Shown: positions 15,739-24,030, numbered from the stretch's first letter. The stretch: 64,000 bases of DNA from Vibrio campbellii CAIM 519 = NBRC 15631 = ATCC 25920 (GCF_002163755.1 NZ_CP015863.1:1984001-2048000), one strand, 5' to 3'. Numbers and translations: made by a program. Notes: generated by a model from the sequence alone, not told the origin.

Positions 15739-16482
15739 GCCCATTCCTCGAGGTTTAAATACACTGGTCATTTCGTTTTTAGGAGTTAATGTTGGAGCAG
15801 GACTAGCACGCTCAATGTTCCTATTTAGCTCACTAAGTTTTATAATAAGGTTTTGCACATCAGGAACCGAAAGACAATTTATTCTACCGTTTTCCGATAT
15901 ATTAACGATTAGCCCACCTGTGCTTGAAGAACGACCACCTTTATATAACGATGCAAGAAGTTCTAGATACTCTCCGAAGCGCTTACTATCACTGCCAATT
16001 CTTGATTGTATAGCTCTATTTTCTTTTGTTAAAAAGTTGACGTTTTCACCTTTGCAATAACTATCAATAAATCCCTTCATTGAAAATGATGTATGTTCAA
16101 AATCCTGATATGGCAAATAAGACTGAAATTCGATATCTGCATTGTTGCCGCCATCATTAACCCCGACGCCTAAAAAATGAGAGTAATATGATATTTTTTG
16201 AAGCTCAATATCACCTTTCTTGGTTAAAGCATCTAGGAGTGAACTTTGTTTTTCTAGCTCTTTACTATCGAGGCTCTGATCATCCTTCTTGAATTCGATA
16301 ATCAAATTTCGACCATTTAAGGATGAAAAGAAATCCCCAATTTTCGGATCTGCTGGGGTCTGCTGATATAGGTCTATGGAAATATTAGATTCTTCAGATG
16401 AGCTCAAGCGTTGTCTTTCAGACACAACCCCTAATAAGAATATAAACTTCCCTATGTAAATATTTTCGTAAATTTTATGCAT
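15736..16482 (-). CDS. Hypothetical protein with possible PD-(D/E)XK nuclease motif
   Basis: 248 residues, start MHKIYENIYIGKF at 16482 (AAGGATAAAA upstream); the frame before it is attC. Residues 47-66 read KIGDFFSSLNGRNLIIEFKK: Asp50, then Glu63-Phe-Lys65 on a hydrophobic strand, the spacing of the D-(x)n-ExK core of restriction-type nucleases. The rest is Ser/Gly/Asn-rich with a proline-rich tail (ASPAPTLTPKNE). Similarity is motif-level only; a defence role is speculation. Confidence 0.6.
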   Translation of the reverse strand: MHKIYENIYIGKFIFLLGVVSERQRLSSSEESNISIDLYQQTPADPKIGDFFSSLNGRNLIIEFKKDDQSLDSKELEKQSSLLDALTKKGDIELQKISYYSHFLGVGVNDGGNNADIEFQSYLPYQDFEHTSFSMKGFIDSYCKGENVNFLTKENRAIQSRIGSDSKRFGEYLELLASLYKGGRSSSTGGLIVNISENGRINCLSVPDVQNLIIKLSELNRNIERASPAPTLTPKNEMTSVFKPRGMG

Positions 16483-16497
16483 TTTTATCCTTAGGGC

Positions 16498-16617
16498 TAA
16501 CGCCCTGTTAAGGGGTGAGCAACGCAATACCGATGCTGCCGTATACCACCTTAAACACTAAAACCAACGCATAGTGAAAATGCCACGCGTTGCGAATCCC
16601 TCTTGAACAGTTTGTTA
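16498..16617 (-). repeat. attC, class A
   Basis: 120 bp; closes the GNAT cassette and overlaps its stop. Confidence 0.95.
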
Positions 16618-17109
16618 TATGCATTTTTCGAAGTACTGAACTGGCATATTTTGATAGTAACCTTCACCACACTCCTTGAACCCAAGTTTAAGAAGTATGT
16701 GCTGAGAAGGTATGTTTTCAGGTTCAGTTAAAGCAAGAACTTTCGTATAACCCATTTGACGGGCAAAAGAGAGGACAGCAGAACTTGCTTCGAATGCGTA
16801 CCCTTTACCTCGAGCTGAAACCTTTAGCCGATATCCAAGTTCGACTACGCTTTCGCCTTTATAGTTAAATGATTCTATTCCACAATAACCTACTAGCTCG
16901 CCAGTCGTACGTTCCACAACACAAAACTTTCCGATACCTTTGTTTTGAAATGCACTAACAAGCTCTTCAAAACGCGTATCTGCTTGGTCATGTGTCATTG
17001 CGCCAGTTGGAGAAAACGCCATAAAATCAGCATTTCCTAGTAATTTTATTACTTCACTACGGTCTTGCTGAGCAAACTTTCTAAGCTCCAAACGTTCCGT
17101 TTTAATCAC
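16615..17109 (-). CDS. GNAT acetyltransferase, RimJ/RimL type
   Basis: 164 residues from GTG 17109, chosen for GGAGG at correct spacing; the ORF otherwise runs into attC (RCSHLNRAL). VIKTERLELRKFAQQD opens the fold; the acetyl-CoA site is KVSARGKGYAFEASSAVL and the end is HILLKLGFKECGEG. RimL-like proteins acetylate protein N-termini or amino groups of small molecules. Intact relative of the pseudogene at 2986-3499. Confidence 0.87.
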   Translation of the reverse strand: MIKTERLELRKFAQQDRSEVIKLLGNADFMAFSPTGAMTHDQADTRFEELVSAFQNKGIGKFCVVERTTGELVGYCGIESFNYKGESVVELGYRLKVSARGKGYAFEASSAVLSFARQMGYTKVLALTEPENIPSQHILLKLGFKECGEGYYQNMPVQYFEKCI

Positions 17110-17127
17110 TGGATGCCTCCATGCATA

Positions 17128-17247
17128 TAACGCCCTGTTAAGGTGTGAGCAACGCAATACCAAAGCATCCGCATACCACCTTAAACACTAAGCGCAACGC
17201 ATAGTAAAAATGCCACGCGTTGCGAATCACTCTTAAACAGTTTGTTA
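17128..17247 (-). repeat. attC, class A
   Basis: 120 bp; closes the two-gene HEPN-like cassette and overlaps its stop. Confidence 0.95.
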
Positions 17248-17958
17248 GGAATATGTTTGAGGAACACCAACAAACACTTCCTGTACGCTAAGCTCAACCC
17301 ACTTTTTATAAGCTAATATCTGGATACTATTGATAATGATAAGTACACCAAATTCCAGCAATTCATGGACCGCTAAATCATATTCTTTGTTTAATGGATG
17401 AACTACCTTGTATCCTCCATGTATAAATGAGCTTCGTAGGTCATTGAGCTTACGTAAATCAGCTTTAAAACGCTTTTGCTTATTTACAGGAATATCTAGC
17501 AAAAATATTGCCTTAGATGCGATATCGTTGAACCCCCGACCAGATTTAGTTCCGTAAATAGCTTCTAAAGCATGAAAAACCCACGATACCATACTTACAT
17601 CAGCATCAAGGTGGCATATATGCAACAAGGAGAAAATAGCTCTTTCAATTGAATGTTCAGATTCTAGCTTTGAGCCGATATTCAAATTATCAAACCAACT
17701 CTTTACTGTTGCGACTTCCAACGTTGTTGACAGTGCTATAGGCCCTTCAACTGTTGAGTTAAGAGATTGGGAGAAGTAGAAATGTGACAAATTAAATCTA
17801 TACTCAGCATGTTCTATTGCCAATGTAGAATTATATAAATCAAGCACACCCGGCATGCTGATGTTAGCCACCAAAAAAATGTCCATTAGTAATTTTTTTG
17901 AAGCTTCAAAAGCATCACTAAGCTCATTAATGTCAGACAAATGTAAAGTGACTGGCAA
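17245..17958 (-). CDS. HEPN-like protein (Rx4H motif), second gene of cassette
   Basis: 237 residues. The C-terminal third is helical and carries DLRKLNDLRSSFIHGGYKV, in which Arg175-x4-His180 is the HEPN RNase signature as found in Apea-like HEPN domains. The start is probably TTG 17958, 12 bases after the stop of the gene before it, implying coupled translation. HEPN proteins act as RNases in toxin-antitoxin and anti-phage systems or as non-catalytic binders. The upstream gene could be partner or regulator (inference). Confidence 0.65.
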   Translation of the reverse strand: MPVTLHLSDINELSDAFEASKKLLMDIFLVANISMPGVLDLYNSTLAIEHAEYRFNLSHFYFSQSLNSTVEGPIALSTTLEVATVKSWFDNLNIGSKLESEHSIERAIFSLLHICHLDADVSMVSWVFHALEAIYGTKSGRGFNDIASKAIFLLDIPVNKQKRFKADLRKLNDLRSSFIHGGYKVVHPLNKEYDLAVHELLEFGVLIIINSIQILAYKKWVELSVQEVFVGVPQTYS

Positions 17959-17970
17959 CTCAACTTTACC

Positions 17971-18264
17971 CTAAGCACTGGCTTCATTAGTATCAATGCT
18001 AAATTGAGCAAGGATTTTATGCCTTTGCCCTTCTATAATTGCGTAATACTCACTATTAAGATCATAACTTTTTGAAACTGCATCAACCAATTTATTCCAA
18101 TCGATGTCAATTTTATAGTACTTATCAGAACCATGAACTAGATTGTTCGAATATAGGTTTGAGATCTGAGTTATAGCATAAATATCTAAATCACAAATAT
18201 CAGAGTCATTCCCGCTATAATCTCTAGGTCTAAAGTTACACGTCAAAAAACCATTTAATTCCAC
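17971..18264 (-). CDS. Hypothetical protein, first gene of the HEPN-like cassette
   Basis: 97 residues from GTG 18264 (VELNGFLTCNFRPRDYSG), with TAGGAGA 4-5 bases upstream; the longer ORF to 18357 is attC reading. Acidic, with two Tyr/Asp-rich stretches (DSDICDLDIYAITQ and KYYKIDIDWNKLVDAV). No recognised domain. It precedes and is coupled to the HEPN-like gene. Confidence 0.65.
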   Translation of the reverse strand: MELNGFLTCNFRPRDYSGNDSDICDLDIYAITQISNLYSNNLVHGSDKYYKIDIDWNKLVDAVSKSYDLNSEYYAIIEGQRHKILAQFSIDTNEASA

Positions 18265-18282
18265 GTAGTCTCCTAATATTCC

Positions 18283-18402
18283 TAACGCCCTGTTAAGGTG
18301 TGAGCAACGCAATACCGATGTTGCCGCATACCACCTTAAACACCATACGCAACGCATAGTAAAAATGCCACGCGTTGCGAATCACTCTTAAACAGATTGT
18401 TA
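18283..18402 (-). repeat. attC, class A
   Basis: 120 bp; ends ACAGATTGTTA. Closes the GNAT cassette. Its inner loop is open in the RCSHLNRAL frame back to an ATG. Confidence 0.94.
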
Positions 18403-18407
18403 TACCG

Positions 18408-18926
18408 TTACTTACAGCTGACCCAATACCTAGCCAAAGGATTTGGAAACACCTTACCTATAACGATTTTTTCAAACTCACCACCGTTAGCTTCGATAAC
18501 ACCACGCGATGCAAAGTTATCTTCATCAGCAGTCAGCAGTGCTCGCTCGATGCCAAGAGCGGAAGCTTTCGAAAGCGCCAACTTCAGCATTAACTTACCG
18601 TTACCCTTCCTACGATATGAGGGGGCTATATCGTAACCAATATGCCCACCTTCTAAAGAGAGGAAATCATTGTCGATATTATGGCGAACCCGAATAGCTC
18701 CGAGAATAGACCTTGTACTATCTATCAGCCAGAAATGACTACATGGTACATAACCGTCACGTAAGTTTATACCCGTAGCTTCGTCACCCAAGCGCTGAAC
18801 ATATTTGGAAAAATCAACTTTACCTTCAAGGTAATACTCTGCATTTTCAACATCGTTTTGAGCAAAGTCCTCATAGAACCGTTCAAACGCAGACTTAAAC
18901 TCTTGCGATGGTACAACTAACTCCAT
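18408..18926 (-). CDS. GNAT family N-acetyltransferase
   Basis: 172 residues, GGAGGAAA before ATG 18926. Long N-terminal helix, then FWLIDSTRSILGAIRVRHNID, IGYDIAPSYRRKGNGKLMLKLAL (acetyl-CoA loop, RRKGNG) and LLTADEDNFASRGVIEANGG. This layout matches the predicted acetyltransferases of the COG3981 type, and the same layout recurs in 30126-30620. Acceptor unknown. Confidence 0.87.
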   Translation of the reverse strand: MELVVPSQEFKSAFERFYEDFAQNDVENAEYYLEGKVDFSKYVQRLGDEATGINLRDGYVPCSHFWLIDSTRSILGAIRVRHNIDNDFLSLEGGHIGYDIAPSYRRKGNGKLMLKLALSKASALGIERALLTADEDNFASRGVIEANGGEFEKIVIGKVFPNPLARYWVSCK

Positions 18927-18947
18927 GTAATTTCCTCCGATAAGGTA

Positions 18948-19068
18948 TAACGCCGCGTTAAGTAGTGAGCAACGCTACCACCCAACCTAACCCATTGTGC
19001 CGTAAACACAAAAGCTAATTTAAACTGCAAATGCCATGCGTTGTGAATCTGCCTTAAACGCTTTGTTA
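18948..19068 (-). repeat. attC, class G
   Basis: 121 bp; GCGTTAAGTAGTGAGCAACGC arm. Closes the 143-residue cassette. Confidence 0.93.
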
Positions 19069-19073
19069 TATGT

Positions 19074-19505
19074 TTATTCTGCGTCGAACTCTTTCAGCTC
19101 GGCTTTAAAAAACTCTGAGGTTTCGCTAACAAACTGATCTAATAAAAGGCTCATTTGGCGGTTCATAACAACGTTATCGTTGGAATCCTTATACCCTGCT
19201 TTAGCAACACCAAGAGATCTAGCCTTTTCAGTTCTTAATAATTCAAGCTGAAATCCAATCCATTGGCGATGTAGAAGCAATTGGTACATCACTTCTCTGC
19301 CTTCACGAGTTTTTACGGCTTCTTCGTAACTGAGGTCTTGATAAAACATAATTGAATAGATGCGTTCCAGTGCTTGCTCTGTTGAGTCGTTGGTTTCTGA
19401 AACATACAGCTCAATATCCTTTTCGAGTTGCTCAACTAGGTCTACATCAGACGATCTCTTTATAACTAAACCTTCAAGACGAGACTTTCTTTTATTCCAG
19501 AACAT
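19074..19505 (-). CDS. Hypothetical cassette protein, helical
   Basis: 143 residues, GAGGATATC before the ATG. MFWNKRKSRLEGLVIKRSSD start, then long acidic helices (EQLEKDIELYVSETN, LLLHRQWIGFQLELLRTEKA, QMSLLLDQFVSETSEFF). No membrane segment and no catalytic motif. Function unknown. Confidence 0.75.
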   Translation of the reverse strand: MFWNKRKSRLEGLVIKRSSDVDLVEQLEKDIELYVSETNDSTEQALERIYSIMFYQDLSYEEAVKTREGREVMYQLLLHRQWIGFQLELLRTEKARSLGVAKAGYKDSNDNVVMNRQMSLLLDQFVSETSEFFKAELKEFDAE

Positions 19506-19523
19506 AAGATATCCTCAAACATA

Positions 19524-19643
19524 TAACGCCCAATTAAGGTGTGAGGCACGCAATACCAATGCCACCGCATACCACCTTAATCGCTTAAACCAACGCATGG
19601 TGAAAATGCCACGCGTGCAGAATCACTCTTAAATTGTTTGTTA
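19524..19643 (-). repeat. attC, class B variant
   Basis: 120 bp; CCCAATTAAGG end with GAGGCACGC/GCGTGCAGAATC arms. Closes the GST cassette. Confidence 0.94.
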
Positions 19644-20240
19644 TGCTTGTGGTTCTGAAACCACGACACGGTCATTTGCCCTTATGTACATCAAATGCTT
19701 GTCGTAAAAGCTGTTTCTAGTACAACCATGTTGCAACGCTTTTTTGTAGATTGAAGCCACAAATATGTCGGCTACGCTGAAGTCCTTGCCTACTGCAAAC
19801 CCTGACTCTCGACAGATCGACGCACTTAACTTTTCTAGGCACCGCATAATCCAAACTCCACGAAGTTCACGCTTTGACGTCTCATCTAGCTCTGGGCGCA
19901 TGAACCTTAATACAGTCCTGTTTTGGGGAGAGTGAATACTAGAGTTTACGTATTCACAAACTCTACGGATGAGTGTTTTTTCATTAAGGCTTTTGCCAAA
20001 CAAGCCTGGATAAGGAAAGCGTTCTTCCAAATACTCAACAATTGCCATTGATTCAGAAAATATCGAACCATCGACGCGAAGAGATGGGACATAGCCAAAC
20101 GGATTTATATCTAGGTATGTCGTCGCTAGTTCGTCAGAGCTAATCTCAATTCTTTCGTAATCTATCCCCTTAAAATTGAGGACCCACTCCACCCTTTCAG
20201 CGCTATTCGATCCCTTTGCGCTGTACAGCGATACTTCCAT
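19641..20240 (-). CDS. Glutathione S-transferase family protein
   Basis: 199 residues from ATG 20240 (GGGAGGG upstream). Thioredoxin-like N-terminal domain with MEVSLYSAKGSNSAERVEWVLNFKGIDYE, cis-Pro region INPFGYVPSLRVDG and SESMAIVEYLEERFP; helical C-terminal domain with VADIFVASIYKKAL. The usual catalytic Ser/Tyr position reads S in KGSNSAER. The frame upstream remains open through the whole attC because of attC length change. Detoxification or stress role by family. Confidence 0.85.
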   Translation of the reverse strand: MEVSLYSAKGSNSAERVEWVLNFKGIDYERIEISSDELATTYLDINPFGYVPSLRVDGSIFSESMAIVEYLEERFPYPGLFGKSLNEKTLIRRVCEYVNSSIHSPQNRTVLRFMRPELDETSKRELRGVWIMRCLEKLSASICRESGFAVGKDFSVADIFVASIYKKALQHGCTRNSFYDKHLMYIRANDRVVVSEPQA

Positions 20241-20258
20241 ATACCCTCCCGAAAAGCA

Positions 20259-20377
20259 TAACGCCCTGTTAAGGTGTGAGCAATGCAATACCATGCTGCC
20301 GCATACTACCTTAAACACTAAACGCGACGCATGTTGAAAATGCCACGCGTTGCGAATCACTCTTAAACAGTTTGTTA
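20259..20377 (-). repeat. attC, class A
   Basis: 119 bp, one base short in the loop; closes GrpB cassette copy 1. The deletion fuses the attC peptide frames. Confidence 0.94.
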
Positions 20378-20848
20378 TGCCTGTCCTAACACGTGCTCAA
20401 TAAAAGCTGATTTCTCCCTACGATACTCTTCTTGAGACCAACCTGTACAAGACATTTTCAGCTCATTGTATCGTTGAACTAACTCAGGACTTTTACGGAG
20501 TTTGTCTCTAAACCCCACAAAAAACTCAAACTCCGAACCAGTAGCTACAACTTGAAAAGCGACATCCTCACCTGAACTATTTTCCAGCATGCAAAGCTCT
20601 GGAGTTCTTAACGTATCGGATTTTTCGTTGAAGCCTAGAGTAGAAAGTAACTTTACTGCGTTCTCTAGTTCCTTGCCGTTGACGCCAACAAGTATGTCTA
20701 GGTCACACTTAGATACGGCATTAGGGATAGAGGAAGATCCAATGTGCTCAATAGATGCATCTGGAAGTAAAGCAGCTATCTCAAGTGCATACTTACGATA
20801 TAGGCTTTCACAAGATGCCTGATATTCATCTGCTTTGTAAAACTGCAT
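20375..20848 (-). CDS. GrpB-like nucleotidyltransferase, copy 1
   Basis: 157 residues, GGGAG before ATG 20848. GrpB/UPF0157 family of the polymerase-beta nucleotidyltransferase superfamily: IEHIGSSSIPNAVSKCDLDILV holds the GS...DxD catalytic core, followed by the FQVVATGSEFEFFVGFRDKL and LVQRYNELKMSC regions. About nine-tenths identical to 26326-26799. It is the first cassette after the internal attI-like site. Substrate unknown. Confidence 0.85.
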   Translation of the reverse strand: MQFYKADEYQASCESLYRKYALEIAALLPDASIEHIGSSSIPNAVSKCDLDILVGVNGKELENAVKLLSTLGFNEKSDTLRTPELCMLENSSGEDVAFQVVATGSEFEFFVGFRDKLRKSPELVQRYNELKMSCTGWSQEEYRREKSAFIEHVLGQA

Positions 20849-20866
20849 ATTTGCTCCCAAAAGGCA

Positions 20867-21010
20867 TAACGCTTTCTATACGGCTTTCAGCCGTTTTTCA
20901 TACTCCTATCATGCAATCTTTGTAAACGCAGTTCAATTTAAAATCAATAGGTTAGTGAGGTGTGTTGAACATTAGATTGCAAGATGACGCATAATTTTTA
21001 AAAAGCTTAC
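20867..21010 (-). other. Second attI-like sequence, no integrase attached
   Basis: TAACGCTTTCTATACGGC (20867-20884) is identical to the attI core at 35495-35512. Further right, ATTAGATTGCAAGATGACGC (about 20973-20992) parallels ATTAGATGGCGAAGTGACGC of the true attI region at a similar distance, followed in both by a TAATT...TTAA stretch. Between them the sequences differ. A short hairpin ACGGCTttcAGCCGT with T-run sits at 20880-20898. No intI follows. Confidence 0.7.
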
Positions 21011-21459
21011 GTCGCCACTCTTTCTGATGACTATAGATAAGGCAAACTTACAATTTCAGATTGTGGTTAGACTTTAGCGCTGAGAAGGAATGAGGCATTT
21101 TCGAGTTAGAAAATGCCATGGGTAAAAATTCAACCTGTGGAGGTTTTGGACAAAAGCTTGTTATCGATTCTTCTGAATTATAAAACCATTAGGAACTATA
21201 CCCTTTCAGGTTACCCCTTATTGTTAAAGCAATGCCTTGTCGACGATATCTCATGGGGTTTAATTGGTTTCTTCTGTGGAAGAAAACAGCAATATCGGTT
21301 AGGTATTTTTGTTTCGCTCTTATTAATATATCGACAATCGAAATCAAAGAGAAAAAGCATATCTAAGGTAACTCAACTATGCGCCAAAAGCTGGTCGCAT
21401 AACATACTGCATTATATGCTTAATGAAATAAAAAACGTTCAAAAATTAGGGCTGTAAAT
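21011..21459. other. Intergenic region before the MATE gene
   Basis: A 114-codon + frame (21113-21457) has no Shine-Dalgarno sequence and no recognisable product, and I do not call it. It holds the leader of the MATE gene. No trace of intI was seen, apart from a short TTAGAAAATG match (21107-21116) to the intI start context. Confidence 0.45.
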
Positions 21460-22839
21460 ATGAACTTGGACATTATCGAAAAACGGATACCTTCTTCCAT
21501 TTTAAAGTCAGCCATTCCTGCCATTGCGGCCATGATTATTATGTCCATGGTCAGTATCGTAGACGGCTTTTTTATCGGTAGTTATCTCGGTAAATCCGCA
21601 CTTGCAGCGGTTAATTTAGGTTTACCTATTCTGTATATTTTTCTTGGTGTTGGCTTAATGACGGGAGTGGGCGGTGCCATCCAAAGTATTCGTGCCCTTG
21701 GCAGTCAAGAATTTGAACAGGCAAACAACGGCTTTAATCAAACCCTTGCGAGTGTTCTTATCTCATTAGCAGGATTAAGTTTGTGTTTTTCTTTTTTTCT
21801 AGAGCCGCTTAGCCATTTGTTCGACGTCGATAACACCGTCAAAACTGAATTCCTTAACTACTATTTTTGGATGGTTTTTGCCTATCCCTTTTCAATTCTT
21901 AATGTCATTTATGGCATTTTTGCGCGAGCAGAAGGCAAACCCATTTTAGCCTTCAAACTCTCGCTTTTATCTCTGCTACTCAATGTTATTTTAAACTATT
22001 TGTTTGTTGCGGTGTTTAACGCTGGGATAGCCGGTATTGCTATTGCCTCCATCATTGCAGTGCTGCTTTGTCAGTGTTTTGGCCTCGCCTACTTTAAGTT
22101 TAAATCAAAGCATTTCGGCTTCGCTCGCTTTGATTTACAGCGTGTCTTTTGCGCCAATATGCTCAAAAATGGTAGCTCTGAGTTTATCGCTCAAATATCT
22201 CTTTGCTTTACCATCGCAGCACTGAATGCCGCCATCATTAAAGTAAGCGGGGTGACAGGCGTTGCAGCCATGACGGTGGTCAGCTACACCTCGATGATTT
22301 TCTCCATGATAGTGAGTGGATTTAATCAAGGTGTTGGACCTTTAATTGGCTTCTATGTGGGCGCAAAACGTTTCGAACTGGCTAAGAAGCTTCGTAATAC
22401 CACCATACTGTATGTAGTGATGCTTGGCGCTGCCCTGTGGCTGTTGTTATCCATATTTCATCAAGATTACGGGCAATTTTTTGTCGATAATAGTGATGTG
22501 AATGCGCTGATTTCAAAAGGTTTACCCATTTGTGCATTAGCTTTTCTGTTTCTCGGATTCAATATGACAAGCACCAGTTACTTTACTGCCAGCGGCAAAG
22601 CCAAACAGTCGTCTTTCATCGCATCATTGAGAAGCCTTGTTGTCTTAATGCCTTGTGTTATTGTGTTACCGTCACTATTTGGTATGGATGGCGTTTGGTT
22701 AATCGCGCCCACAACAGAGCTTATCACTATGCTAGCGTCAATCTATTTGCTTGTGATGCATGACAAAGATGTCAAAAATATAATAAAAGAGGCATCAGCT
22801 CAGTCGTCTTTTCGGCAGAAGAATTTACTCCTAACTTAA
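21460..22839 (+). CDS. MATE family multidrug/Na+ efflux transporter (MepA-like)
   Basis: 459 residues, 12 predicted membrane spans. Opening IPSSILKSAIPAIAAMIIMS is followed by IVDGFFIGSYLGKSALAAVNLGLP (typical MATE helix 1-2), GVGGAIQSIRALG, and in the second half SGFNQGVGPLIGFYVGAK. Inner membrane; exports cationic drugs in exchange for Na+ or H+. It is on the + strand, against the cassettes, with no attC of its own, and sits next to a broken RND adaptor. Start ATG 21460 has only a weak GGGCT upstream. Confidence 0.92.
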   Translation: MNLDIIEKRIPSSILKSAIPAIAAMIIMSMVSIVDGFFIGSYLGKSALAAVNLGLPILYIFLGVGLMTGVGGAIQSIRALGSQEFEQANNGFNQTLASVLISLAGLSLCFSFFLEPLSHLFDVDNTVKTEFLNYYFWMVFAYPFSILNVIYGIFARAEGKPILAFKLSLLSLLLNVILNYLFVAVFNAGIAGIAIASIIAVLLCQCFGLAYFKFKSKHFGFARFDLQRVFCANMLKNGSSEFIAQISLCFTIAALNAAIIKVSGVTGVAAMTVVSYTSMIFSMIVSGFNQGVGPLIGFYVGAKRFELAKKLRNTTILYVVMLGAALWLLLSIFHQDYGQFFVDNSDVNALISKGLPICALAFLFLGFNMTSTSYFTASGKAKQSSFIASLRSLVVLMPCVIVLPSLFGMDGVWLIAPTTELITMLASIYLLVMHDKDVKNIIKEASAQSSFRQKNLLLT

Positions 22840-22899
22840 TTTATCTAAATAATATCTAACTATGTATTTTTCTATATCTAAAAAGAATTTTTTTCATTT

Positions 22900-23240
22900 T
22901 CTTATGTATTAATTTTATCGACACTAATAAATTTCCCAGCTCTTGCTTTAGAGGTTAAAAAAGTGGCTTCGGTTGATACGGTTATTGTTCAGACAAGGCC
23001 ATTAATGTTATATGACGAAGTTTCAGGACGCACTTTTTCACATCGTAAAGTGGATGTCCGCTCTCAAGTTGATGGTATTATTAGGAAGAGATACTTTGAA
23101 GAGGGTAGTGTTGCTCACAAAGGGGATATCTTACATCTGTTGCTGGTATTAAAGAGTACTCAGGTCTTGTGCAAGGTGCAAAAGTTAACTTAGGACATGC
23201 CAAGATCACAGCGCCGATCTCTGGAATAATAGGGAAGTGA
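22900..23240 (+). pseudogene. RND efflux periplasmic adaptor (AcrA/HlyD type), degenerate remnant
   Basis: A signal-peptide-like end (LSTLINFPALALEVKKVASV) without a start codon leads into RPLMLYDEVSGRTFSHRKVD, VRSQVDGIIRKRYFEEGSVAHKGD, the N-terminal beta-barrel and lipoyl half of membrane fusion proteins. It then shifts frame after DILHL and resumes as LVQGAKVNLGHAKITAPISG then IIGK and stop. The hairpin domain between is mostly deleted and everything after the second lipoyl half is gone. Clearly non-functional. Together with the MATE gene it suggests an efflux locus inserted or trapped here. Confidence 0.75.
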
Positions 23241-23406
23241 CACATTAAAAGAATGTGAGTCCGTTTTTTCTCTAAACGGAAACAGGGCAAAAGACGTGTT
23301 TGCCGAGAACGGCGTCAACACGTCTTTGGACAGAAATGTTTTAGACGTGCTGATCTAAACCATTTCGTTCAAATTAGAAAAAGTATCTTGAAACCACAGT
23401 CTCTTG
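23241..23406. other. Non-coding stretch with inverted repeats, missing attC
   Basis: Perfect 11-bp inverted repeat AAAGACGTGTT/AACACGTCTTT near 23291-23325, and a smaller one CCGTTT/AAACGG near 23263-23280. An attC would be expected to close the next cassette, but only a CTTGTTAGG-like boundary at about 23403-23411 can be seen. Confidence 0.5.
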
Positions 23407-23985
23407 TTAGGTATATTGACCTTTGTAAGACCTATTTTTTAGGAAAAACATAATACTAAGATCAGCAACTAAAATTAAACAACTCTTTAGCACATTTATT
23501 TCAGGGGGAAAGTTATCAGTACTATTTATAGAAAATTCCCCACTTGGAAAGGAATTCACTAGTGACTGATAGAAAATTGAAATTTTATCATATTCAAAAG
23601 CCAACAGCGCTACAACAAGTATATCAAACCAATTATGTAACAACGACATTATGTGCGTTACAACCATTGGCACTGTTATATTTAAAACCTCAAAGAGTAT
23701 CTTAGTAGATAAGCAAAAAATATATAAAACAATTTGAGTTGTCGTACTAATACACAAGGCCTCAACTGCAGCTCGGACTTTAAACACAACACATGCGATT
23801 ATCACAAGATCAAGAGCCGAAAAATAAAATAGAAATCGATTAAAAAATCCTTCCGAATCAATCTTTGTGAATACAATTATACTATTCAATAATATCAGAA
23901 CTAAAGCTATAATTAAGAACATCAGTTTGAACCAACTGAAGTGGCTGTAAGCTTTCTCGTTCATCTTAATAATCGAACTCCTCAT
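23407..23985 (-). CDS. Integral membrane hypothetical protein
   Basis: 192 residues from ATG 23985 (AAGG upstream). Five or so hydrophobic spans: FKLMFLIIALVLILLNSIIV, LFYFSALDLVIIACVV, TQIVLYIFCLSTKILFEVL, HNWFDILVVALLAF, and CLILVADLSIMFFL near the end. No known family. Very AT-rich compared with neighbours. Left cassette boundary degraded. Confidence 0.65.
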   Translation of the reverse strand: MRSSIIKMNEKAYSHFSWFKLMFLIIALVLILLNSIIVFTKIDSEGFFNRFLFYFSALDLVIIACVVFKVRAAVEALCISTTTQIVLYIFCLSTKILFEVLNITVPMVVTHIMSLLHNWFDILVVALLAFEYDKISIFYQSLVNSFPSGEFSINSTDNFPPEINVLKSCLILVADLSIMFFLKNRSYKGQYT

Positions 23986-24030
23986 TTTCAACCTTCACAC
24001 TCCACTGTGTTTAACCATATAGCTTATACC

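Noticed and set aside
21113..21457. 114-codon + frame before the MATE gene, first thought to be an intI relic
   Set aside because: No tyrosine-recombinase motif; only TTAGAAAATG is shared with the intI start context.
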